From Candidatus Gastranaerophilales bacterium (GTDB lineage Bacteria; Cyanobacteriota; Vampirovibrionia; Gastranaerophilales; Gastranaerophilaceae): 64,000 bases of DNA. The notes below the pieces were generated by a model, which was given only the letters and a program-made list of their open reading frames with translations, ran no database searches and was not told the DNA's origin. Shown piece after piece: positions 8,450 through 14,326 of this stretch. Position 1 is the stretch's first letter. Each line of letters opens with the position of its first letter. The stretch covers positions 124,001 to 188,000 of the forward strand of contig CALVEV010000014.1 of NCBI GenBank assembly GCA_944326685.1. Reading direction: 5' to 3'. A program made the translations under genes and the position numbers.

Positions 8450-8686
8450 TTCTTCAAATAAATTAGAAGCTTCTTGAATGCTGACATTTCCATTTGGGAT
8501 AGTTAAGACTCTTACACAAACAGTTTTGTTAGTATATTCTATTTTTATAATATCACCAACTTTAAGTTGTTTGGCAGGTTTTGCGATATTATTATTTACG
8601 TAAACTTTGCCCATTTCAGAAACAGAATTTGCAACTGTTCTTCTTTTTATTAATCTAGAAACTTTTAAAAATTTATCTAATCTCAT
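8432..8686 (-). CDS. rqcP: S4-domain RNA-binding protein RqcP-like
   Basis: An 84-residue single S4 domain (MRLDKFLKVSRLIKRRTVAN, then GKVYVNNNIAKPAKQLKVGD) with the RqcP/YabO/Hsp15 layout. In Firmicutes RqcP stabilises stalled 50S-peptidyl-tRNA and works with RqcH in adding alanine tails during ribosome quality control. The short size fits RqcP better than Hsp15. It is convergent with, and overlaps by 18 bp, the Tic20-like gene. Confidence 0.85.
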   Translation of the reverse strand: MRLDKFLKVSRLIKRRTVANSVSEMGKVYVNNNIAKPAKQLKVGDIIKIEYTNKTVCVRVLTIPNGNVSIQEASNLFEELSSNI

Positions 8687-8705
8687 ATAAGTATTTTATC
8701 ATATA

Positions 8706-8736
8706 AAAACGCAGATTAAAAAATAATCTGCGTTTT
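8706..8736 (-). terminator. Intrinsic terminator of the ROK kinase gene
   Basis: A perfect 13-bp stem (AAAACGCAGATTA / TAATCTGCGTTTT) with a 5-nt A loop. It lies 29 bp after the stop of the leftward ROK gene and is followed on the minus strand by a T run. It sits just upstream of rqcP, so it isolates that gene. Confidence 0.85.
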
Positions 8737-8764
8737 AAATTCTTATTATTTATAAGTTGTTATA

Positions 8765-9712
8765 CTATGATTTGATTAACAAGCTAGCTCCTATAACACC
8801 AGCTGAGTTACCTAATTGAGCAGGAACTATTTCCACTGCAGAACCTGCAATTGGCATAGCTCTCTTTATAAGACTTTCTTTTATTGGATTTAGTAATAAA
8901 TCTCCAGCTGCAGCAACTCCACCACCTATAATAATTTTTTCAGGGTTAAGAAGGTTAACAACACTTGCTAAGCCAATACCAATGTATTCACCAACAATAG
9001 TGAAAATTCTTTTAGCAACAGGGTCACCTTGTTTAGCAGCTTCAGATACAATATATGGAGTGATATCTGGGTTTGCAAGCTCTCTGTACTTAGTAGATTT
9101 TCCACCTTTGATATATTCTTCAGCCATAGCAACAATACTAGGACCAGATGCGAATGCTTCTAAACAACCTCTGTCTCCGCAACCACAAAGAGGTCCACCA
9201 GTCATATCAAGTTTAATATGTCCGATTTCACCAGCTGCATTACTAGCACCACGAACAAGTTTACCGTTGATAATAAGTCCAGAACCTATACCAGTACCAA
9301 CAGTGATACAGATAAGATTTTCGCAACCGATACCTGCGCCATAGTTAAGTTCCCCTAGAGCAGCACATCTAACATCGTTATCAACTCTTGTTGGGATTCC
9401 AAATTCTTTTTCCATAATTTCAGCGATAGGAACTTCAACCCAACCAGGAATGTTAGGAGCAAGTCTTACAACACCTTTTTGGTAATCGATTTGTCCAGGG
9501 AAGCCGAAACCAATACCTTCAATAGATTTAGCTTCAGATTTTGTTTCTTTTAGAAGCTCAGCAATAGCTTCTTTCATGTTGTTAATAGTGTATTCGTATC
9601 CCATTTCAGCTCTTGTAGGGATAGAATTTGAATAAATGATATTACCTTTGTCGTTAACTAAAGCTATTTTAACGTTAGTTCCGCCTACATCAATACCAAT
9701 TCTGTTGCCCAT
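8765..9712 (-). CDS. ROK-family sugar kinase (glucokinase-like)
   Basis: A 315-residue ROK kinase. It has the ATP phosphate loop DVGGTNVK (8-15), FGFPGQID near 69-76, catalytic Asp113 in DNDV, the GEIGH motif (161-165) and the zinc-binding CGCGDRGC (176-183) typical of the family. Most likely it phosphorylates glucose to glucose 6-phosphate; N-acetyl-sugar kinases share all these motifs. AAAGGAG precedes the ATG and a strong terminator follows. Confidence 0.92.
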   Translation of the reverse strand: MGNRIGIDVGGTNVKIALVNDKGNIIYSNSIPTRAEMGYEYTINNMKEAIAELLKETKSEAKSIEGIGFGFPGQIDYQKGVVRLAPNIPGWVEVPIAEIMEKEFGIPTRVDNDVRCAALGELNYGAGIGCENLICITVGTGIGSGLIINGKLVRGASNAAGEIGHIKLDMTGGPLCGCGDRGCLEAFASGPSIVAMAEEYIKGGKSTKYRELANPDITPYIVSEAAKQGDPVAKRIFTIVGEYIGIGLASVVNLLNPEKIIIGGGVAAAGDLLLNPIKESLIKRAMPIAGSAVEIVPAQLGNSAGVIGASLLIKS

Positions 9713-9814
9713 TTATAAATCTCCTTTTGTTAAATACTCTCAGCTCTTTAATTTTATATTAAACAAATATCTTGGTAAAGTATTAATAAATGTAAAATTT
9801 TGGATTAAGTTATG

Positions 9815-9846
9815 CAATTTCTAATCTTAAAACGCGTTTGTATAAT
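9815..9846 (+). promoter_or_regulatory. Promoter of the unknown two-gene operon at 9894
   Basis: A consensus TATAAT at 9841-9846. CAATT at 9815-9819 is followed by 17 nt and TTTGTA, a near match to the CAATT-N17-TTTATA element found five other times in this window. The leader between the promoter and ATG contains GTGTGTA twice (9861-9867 and 9885-9891 approximately). Confidence 0.45.
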
Positions 9847-9893
9847 TACTATAGTATAACTGTGTGTATTTTTACGTAAAAAGTGTGTAGACA

Positions 9894-10520
9894 ATGAAAA
9901 TCTCTCAAAGATTATTTGATATGATTCCAAATTGGTCGGTCAATAATAAAGACCGTCTGAAAATCTTGAATAAAATTGGGGATTATATGGGACGTCCATT
10001 TGAAAATAGGTTAATTATGGGTGTAACAGCAATTGCTACACAGCCGTTTATTGATGAGCATAATAAAAGAGTTGATAAAGATACAGCAAGAGCTGCACGT
10101 AATAGAACAGTTGGTAAAATTATTGCAGGAACTGCTGTTGGTTGTCTTGTCAGAAGTGGGGTTTATAAATTAATCCAAAAAACTACATCTGAAGATATTT
10201 CTATAGATCGATGGGATAATTTTTTAACTCCAAGAGGAACTTCTAAAGTTTCTACCCACCTGCAAAAAAACAGATTAAGAAACTATCGTACAGTAGCATC
10301 AACAATTATTGCTATGCTTGTTATGATTGGTACAAATATTCTTTTAGATGTTCCTTTAACAACAAGAATTTCAAATTATTTAAATAAGAGAGATGCTAAG
10401 AGGAAAAAAGAAGAAATTGATAATAATAAAAATATTAATAATATTCAATTAAATAATAAAAAAACAGTACAAGAGCATTTTAAAAATAAATTTAATATTT
10501 CATCTGGAGGTTCATTATGA
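9894..10520 (+). CDS. Unknown protein with two hydrophobic segments, first of a coupled pair
   Basis: A 208-residue protein I cannot place. It is strongly basic in the first 120 residues, has a moderately hydrophobic Gly-rich segment around 77-92, a clearer membrane-type segment around 137-160 (VASTIIAMLVMIGTNILLDV), and an Asn/Lys-rich low-complexity tail (about 165-200). The last 4 bp overlap the next gene. No good Shine-Dalgarno is visible; GTGTGTAG lies just before the ATG. Probably a membrane-associated, lineage-specific protein. Confidence 0.7.
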   Translation: MKISQRLFDMIPNWSVNNKDRLKILNKIGDYMGRPFENRLIMGVTAIATQPFIDEHNKRVDKDTARAARNRTVGKIIAGTAVGCLVRSGVYKLIQKTTSEDISIDRWDNFLTPRGTSKVSTHLQKNRLRNYRTVASTIIAMLVMIGTNILLDVPLTTRISNYLNKRDAKRKKEEIDNNKNINNIQLNNKKTVQEHFKNKFNISSGGSL

Positions 10521-11158
10521 AAATTCCAACACAGGTGAAGAAAGTTACAGATTTTATTTTTGATAAATGGTCTAAAGATATTGGAACTGTTTTAATTTGG
10601 ACAACTATTGCTGGCTGGGTAGCATCATCAAGTGCTCAAATATTAGGGATTTTGAAAAATCAAAAATATACAAAAGAGCAAAAGAATTTTATGATACACC
10701 AAGAAATAGGTGATGCTGCTATAAATATTGGGTCTTTCTTTATAATTACAACACCATTAAAAAAAATTGCATCTAAACTTGTAAAAACTGGTAAATTTAC
10801 AACATTTGCAATTAAACGACCAATAAAAAAGCATGGTGATATAACAAAAATTGGTGATTTAGGTTTTGATATAAAAAAACTTCCTTATTTTTCATCAGAA
10901 TTAGAAAAGCCATTTAATTCTTTTAATAATTTCATGGGGACATCTGCAGCTGTTATTGGAGGAATATTATCTAGTAATATATTAACTCCAATATTAAGAA
11001 ATAGATACGCATCTGATTGTCAAGCCAAGAAAAAAGAATTGTTTAATAATAAAGATTTATCCAAAAATAATATTAAAAATGATAATATAAATATATATAA
11101 TCCCAAAACTCAAAAATCTCCATTTGATAAATTTAGAGGAAATCGATTAACAATTTAA
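10517..11158 (+). CDS. Unknown membrane-associated protein, second of the coupled pair
   Basis: A 213-residue basic protein starting inside the stop of the preceding gene (ATGA overlap), with GGAGG before the ATG. Hydrophobic stretches occur at about 22-40 (TVLIWTTIAGWVASSSAQIL), 66-85 and 148-163. The Asn/Lys-rich tail ends SPFDKFRGNRLTI. It resembles its neighbour in layout (two or three weak membrane segments plus an N/K-rich tail) although I see no clear sequence identity. Function unknown. Confidence 0.7.
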   Translation: MKIPTQVKKVTDFIFDKWSKDIGTVLIWTTIAGWVASSSAQILGILKNQKYTKEQKNFMIHQEIGDAAINIGSFFIITTPLKKIASKLVKTGKFTTFAIKRPIKKHGDITKIGDLGFDIKKLPYFSSELEKPFNSFNNFMGTSAAVIGGILSSNILTPILRNRYASDCQAKKKELFNNKDLSKNNIKNDNINIYNPKTQKSPFDKFRGNRLTI

Positions 11159-11167
11159 ATAAAGTAT

Positions 11168-11196
11168 TTGACATTAAAAAATGTTTAAGTTATTAT
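11168..11196 (+). promoter_or_regulatory. Promoter of tRNA-Val
   Basis: Consensus TTGACA (11168-11173), 17-nt spacer, TATTAT (11191-11196). It ends 12 nt before the mature 5' end of the tRNA. Confidence 0.8.
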
Positions 11197-11208
11197 TAAT
11201 TTTGTTGA

Positions 11209-11284
11209 GGGCGTTTAGCTCAGTTGGTAGAGCGTCTCCCTTACAAGGAGAGGGTCAGAAGTTCGAGTCTTCTAACGCCCACCA
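11209..11284 (+). tRNA. tRNA-Val (anticodon TAC)
   Basis: The acceptor stem GGGCGTT pairs with AACGCCC. The D arm is GCTC-AGTTGGTA-GAGC. The anticodon arm TCTCC-CTTACAA-GGAGA gives anticodon TAC (valine). The T loop TTCGAGT closes with AGAAG/CTTCT. The 3' ACCA is encoded, unlike the tRNA-Ser in this window. Confidence 0.98.
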
Positions 11285-11293
11285 TTAATAACA

Positions 11294-11320
11294 AAAAAAG
11301 AGGCCATTGGCCTCTTTTTT
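11294..11320. terminator. Bidirectional terminator
   Basis: A 12-bp stem AAAAAAGAGGCC / GGCCTCTTTTTT with loop ATT. It ends tRNA-Val on the plus strand and the 469-residue gene on the minus strand; the latter's stop codon overlaps the hairpin's T tract. Confidence 0.88.
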
Positions 11321-12728
11321 ATTTTTCAGTAACATTTGTTAATTCATTATTTAAATTAGGAACTATTGAGTAATATGTTCCAATTCCAGATTTAGGATTT
11401 CCAACTTTTTGAACATCTAAAGAGTAGTATTTATAATCATAATTAAATGTTTGTTTGTTATATGTTTCAACTTTAGCAACTTTTACTTCTTTACCTTCAC
11501 TATTTGTTACTGTAACTCTATTATATGTAGGATAAGAAGCAACTACATTATCATTTTCATCCATTAATTCTTGGGTTGAATATTTACCACCCCAATATTT
11601 ATTAGCTTCAAGTTCTTTAACATATGCTCTGTATTTGTTATTTTTATCTAATTCTTCATTAATTTCAGCGATTCTATTTTGACGTGAAGTAATTTCTTCT
11701 GGAGTTAATTCTCTTGTTTTTGTTCTTTTGAACATTCCTAGAAAACCTTTTGTTTGATATGTTTCAGTTGTTTGTTGTAATTGATTTTTTTCTTTATTAA
11801 GTTTAGATTGTTTTTCATTTATTGCATTTAAACGTTCTTGACCTTTTACTTCTGGAAAGTTTGTTTCTATTTCTTTTTGAATAGCTTCTTCAGGATCTTT
11901 TACTTCAGGTGTTTGAGTTTCAGAAACTTTTGCTTTAGGATCTTTTACTTCAGGAGTTTGTGTTTCAGCTCCTTTTGTTTTAGTATCTTTTACTTCAGCA
12001 GTTTGTGTTTCAGAACCTTTTGTTTTAGGATTTTTTATTTCTGGTGTTTCTGTTATAGAATTAGTATTTACGATTTCTTCTTTTTGAGCTTTTGTAGATG
12101 GTGTATCTGGAGCGCTTGCAACTTTTTTCTTAGAAACAGGAGCAAATGGATTGCTTACAGTTGAAGAGTCAGTATTTCCATCTAAATCTGTTAAAGTATA
12201 TTCTGTTTCATCTGAAATTGAATTTCCGTCAGAATCAGTGATTGTAGTTCTTTCAAATTCTAGAACAATATTTTTATCTTGAGTATTATCTTTTGTTTCT
12301 GTATCTTTGGTTTGAACTTTTTTACTGTCGTCAACTTTCTTGCTGTCGTCAACTTTCTTGCTGTCATCAACTTTCTTGCTGTCATCAACTTTCTGCTGAG
12401 TTTCTACTAGTGTGTATCCAGCTGCATTTGCTAATCTTACAAAATCATTGTAATTATATTCAGTTTTTGTTCCAGGAAGCATTGATTTAAAATTAGTGCT
12501 GTAACCATGTTCTTGGTGTATTTTAAATAATTCAGCTTCTAATGCTTTTTTTTCTGCTTTTGTGAAGCCATCTCCATTTTTATCTACAAATATTCCAGAA
12601 TCTACAAATTCATTTAATTTATCCATGTAATCATATGATATACCTGATTTGAATTTTTCGCCTCTGTATTGTAGATAGTTTGTATAACCATTATTTTTGA
12701 TACTTTCAAAATTTACTTCATTTCCCAT
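11319..12728 (-). CDS. Unknown repeat-rich protein with EF-hand-like loop
   Basis: A 469-residue protein without a signal peptide. Residues 49-60 (DKNGDGFTKAEK) resemble a calcium-binding EF-hand loop but lack the final Glu in position 12. Residues 113-137 are four copies of KVDDSK, and about 222-270 are three copies of a 15-residue unit ending ETQTPEVKDP. A charged coiled-coil-like region follows (about 290-350) and then a beta-rich C-terminal domain with many Tyr residues (NRVTVTNSEGKEVKVAKVET). The modular look suggests a surface or structural protein with a stretchable linker. Its promoter and repeated leader belong to the class shared with two other unknown genes. Not recognised. Confidence 0.8.
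   Translation of the reverse strand: MGNEVNFESIKNNGYTNYLQYRGEKFKSGISYDYMDKLNEFVDSGIFVDKNGDGFTKAEKKALEAELFKIHQEHGYSTNFKSMLPGTKTEYNYNDFVRLANAAGYTLVETQQKVDDSKKVDDSKKVDDSKKVDDSKKVQTKDTETKDNTQDKNIVLEFERTTITDSDGNSISDETEYTLTDLDGNTDSSTVSNPFAPVSKKKVASAPDTPSTKAQKEEIVNTNSITETPEIKNPKTKGSETQTAEVKDTKTKGAETQTPEVKDPKAKVSETQTPEVKDPEEAIQKEIETNFPEVKGQERLNAINEKQSKLNKEKNQLQQTTETYQTKGFLGMFKRTKTRELTPEEITSRQNRIAEINEELDKNNKYRAYVKELEANKYWGGKYSTQELMDENDNVVASYPTYNRVTVTNSEGKEVKVAKVETYNKQTFNYDYKYYSLDVQKVGNPKSGIGTYYSIVPNLNNELTNVTEK
11893..12038 (-). repeat. Three 45-bp coding repeats
   Basis: About three imperfect copies of a 45-bp unit within the 469-residue gene, encoding KxPKxKxSETQTPEV-type units of 15 residues. Copies differ at several codons, so they are older than the neighbouring 18-bp repeats. 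Confidence 0.8.
12320..12393 (-). repeat. Four 18-bp coding tandem repeats
   Basis: Four nearly identical 18-bp units encoding KVDDSK in the same gene. Copies differ by only a few third-position changes (GTC/ATC) and one end variant, so copy number could change by slippage without breaking the frame. Confidence 0.88.
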
Positions 12729-12730
12729 AA

Positions 12731-12759
12731 TAATATCCCCTTACTTAATATCCCTTACT
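12731..12759 (-). promoter_or_regulatory. Tandem-repeat leader of the 469-residue gene
   Basis: On the minus strand AGTAAGGGATATTA (12759-12746) is followed directly by AGTAAGGGGATATTA (12745-12731), ending 2 nt before the ATG. Each copy holds a Shine-Dalgarno-like AAGGGG core. A comparable duplication precedes two other genes with the same promoter type. Confidence 0.65.
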
Positions 12760-12763
12760 CTTT

Positions 12764-12793
12764 TATAAAGTTTTTTATCTTTAAAAAATTGCC
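12764..12793 (-). promoter_or_regulatory. CAATT-N17-TTTATA promoter, 469-residue gene
   Basis: On the minus strand GGCAATT (12793-12787), exactly 17 nt, TTTATA (12769-12764). The same elements with the same spacing occur upstream of the genes at 50043 and 44843 and before two short minus-strand transcripts. Confidence 0.55.
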
Positions 12794-12885
12794 TATATTG
12801 TAAACAAATGTAACAGATTAATTTAATATGCTAAAGAAAATTATTTATTATGTCGTATTACATTTTGTAGATACGGGGGTGTGAG

Positions 12886-13026
12886 ATGTATAATGAATTA
12901 AAGAAAGAAAATATTATTATTGAACTTGAAACATTATTAAAAGATTATCAAAATATTGATGAAAATATTACTTCTTATGCTGAATTTATGAAAGAAAGAA
13001 TTCTTGGGGTTTCAGGAATAAATTAA
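12886..13026 (+). CDS. 46-residue small protein of unknown function
   Basis: ATG at 12886, stop at 13024-13026, preceded by a GGGGGTGTGAG run that could act as ribosome binding site. The protein is acidic and predicted helical (MYNELKKENIIIELETLLKD, then YQNIDENITSYAEFMKERIL). It lies immediately upstream of a small lipoprotein gene. There is no homologue I recognise; coding potential is judged only from length, start signal and sensible composition. Confidence 0.5.
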   Translation: MYNELKKENIIIELETLLKDYQNIDENITSYAEFMKERILGVSGIN

Positions 13027-13051
13027 GTATAGAAATAATTAAAAAAAATGT

Positions 13052-13057
13052 TATAAT
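13052..13057 (+). promoter_or_regulatory. -10 box for a leaderless lipoprotein mRNA
   Basis: A perfect TATAAT lies exactly 6 nt before the ATG at 13064. No ribosome binding site fits in the TAATAT between them. No convincing -35 box is visible. Confidence 0.45.
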
Positions 13058-13063
13058 TAATAT

Positions 13064-13330
13064 ATGAATAATAGATATTTATGTGTTTTATTAATTATTG
13101 CTATAGTTATACCTATATGTGTAACTATGAGTGGTTGTGCAGAAAAAAAATCAAATAAAATATTAATAAAACAAGAGTCAAAATATGCAAAGCTAATTAA
13201 GAAAAAGCAAGAGTTAGCAGAAAATATTATAAATTTGAGTGATGGAACTAAAGTAGATTATGATTTTCATGTTGGACCTTCAGAAGTTCAGACTCCAAGT
13301 TTTGATTTAATTAAAATTGATCAACCTTAA
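13064..13330 (+). CDS. Small predicted lipoprotein
   Basis: An 88-residue protein with a hydrophobic signal sequence (about residues 6-22) and a lipobox ending in Cys25 (MSGC). It should be lipidated and anchored at the cell envelope. The mature part is a short Lys/Glu-rich helix and then an Asp/Val-rich tail ending SFDLIKIDQP. No family recognised. A leaderless start is predicted. Confidence 0.75.
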   Translation: MNNRYLCVLLIIAIVIPICVTMSGCAEKKSNKILIKQESKYAKLIKKKQELAENIINLSDGTKVDYDFHVGPSEVQTPSFDLIKIDQP

Positions 13331-13362
13331 TATTGCGATGTCTTTGTAATAAAATATTTTAT

Positions 13363-13719
13363 ATGAATGATAGGATATTAGTTTCAAGGTTAATAATGCT
13401 TGTGCTTACTGGTCAAATGACAGTTAGGCAAGCTTTATTAAATTTTCCCAAGGATACTAATGATAAAAGTATAATATCCGCTTATCATGCTTTAATTCAT
13501 TTTGAAGCTGATGAAGAGTTAAGAGCTAAGGATGTTTTGTATAAAGAAGAACAAGACGAATACTTGGAATTTTTAGCAGATACTCTATCAAAAAATAGAA
13601 CATTGCCTCAAAATATAATTAAAAGTTATAAGAATTATTATTCTAACGTTGCTTTACCAAAGGATAAAAATACCAAAAAGATTTTGGCAAAAATCTGTAA
13701 ATTTCTAAATATTAAGTAG
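13363..13719 (+). CDS. Conserved-looking unknown helical protein
   Basis: 118 residues from the ATG at 13363. A TTG at 13333 would add 10 residues (MRCLCNKIFY), but it begins only 3 bp after the previous stop and would include the likely promoter. TAAAAT at 13350-13355 lies 7 nt before the ATG, suggesting a leaderless mRNA. The protein is all-helical and soluble (SRLIMLVLTGQMTVRQALLN at the start, Lys-rich end). It overlaps the convergent rsmG gene by 8 bp. Function unknown. Confidence 0.68.
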   Translation: MNDRILVSRLIMLVLTGQMTVRQALLNFPKDTNDKSIISAYHALIHFEADEELRAKDVLYKEEQDEYLEFLADTLSKNRTLPQNIIKSYKNYYSNVALPKDKNTKKILAKICKFLNIK

Positions 13720-14326
13720 CTTTTGTAAAAATAAGAAGTGTTCTTTCATATATTTCACTTAAAGGTAGAGTATAATTTATTTTATCGATTAACTTAATAT
13801 TGAATTTTTTTAATTCTGTTTTCGCATTATTTAATTCTTCTTCAGCTTTTTTTGATTTATATGCAACAAAATAACCATTTTCTGATAAAAGAGGAGAAGC
13901 GTATTTTAATAAAGTAGATATTGGTGCTACTGCTCTAGAAGTTATAATATCAAATGATTTATCTTTTAAATTTTCAACTCTATCACAAATTGGATCCAAA
14001 TTTGTAATATTTAGTTCCTTTTTTATATTACAAATAGCATTTATTTTTTTCTTAATACTATCAATTGCAGTAACATGTATCAGTGGGTATTCAATAGCAA
14101 TAGGTATTGATGGGAATCCTCCACCTGTTCCAATATCTAATAAATCCCCAGATTTAATATTATATTTATTAAAAAATAATTGAATTGCTAAAGAATCAAA
14201 GATATGTTTTTCAAATAAAAATTTTTCTTCATTTTTAGATATTAAATTAAGAATAGAATTTTGTTCTAAGAAAATTTCTTTATATTTAGTAAAATCATTT
14301 TTAATTTCTATTTGGGTATAATTCAT
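13712..14326 (-). CDS. rsmG: 16S rRNA m7G527 methyltransferase RsmG
   Basis: About 204 residues from the chosen ATG at 14326, which has GGAGAAG 9-10 nt upstream; an in-frame ATG at 14362 lacks a good site. The SAM-binding motif DIGTGGGFPSIPIAI and the HIFDSLAI segment identify RsmG (GidB), which methylates N7 of G527 in the 530 loop of 16S rRNA. The 5' end overlaps the upstream P-loop/TPR gene by 26 bp (62 bp if the longer start is used), so the two are translationally coupled. Confidence 0.94.
   Translation of the reverse strand: MNYTQIEIKNDFTKYKEIFLEQNSILNLISKNEEKFLFEKHIFDSLAIQLFFNKYNIKSGDLLDIGTGGGFPSIPIAIEYPLIHVTAIDSIKKKINAICNIKKELNITNLDPICDRVENLKDKSFDIITSRAVAPISTLLKYASPLLSENGYFVAYKSKKAEEELNNAKTELKKFNIKLIDKINYTLPLSEIYERTLLIFTKAT

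Noticed and set aside
11838..12164. 108-codon plus-strand ORF rich in Phe, Cys, Arg and Ser
   Set aside because: It is the antisense shadow of the repeats in the 469-residue gene; its own repeats (FRIFYFRSLCF) mirror the real gene's units and it has no ribosome binding site.
12320..12393. CRISPR-like short tandem repeats
   Set aside because: Units abut without spacers, keep a reading frame of 6 residues, and lie inside a gene.
13333..13362. TTG start adding 10 residues to the gene at 13363
   Set aside because: It would start 3 bp after the lipoprotein stop, has no ribosome binding site, and covers the -10 box that fits the ATG at 13363.
9894..13719. Prophage or integrative island next to tRNA-Val
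   Set aside because: No integrase, transposase, or duplicated tRNA-Val end was found; the unknown genes share codon style with the rest of the window.
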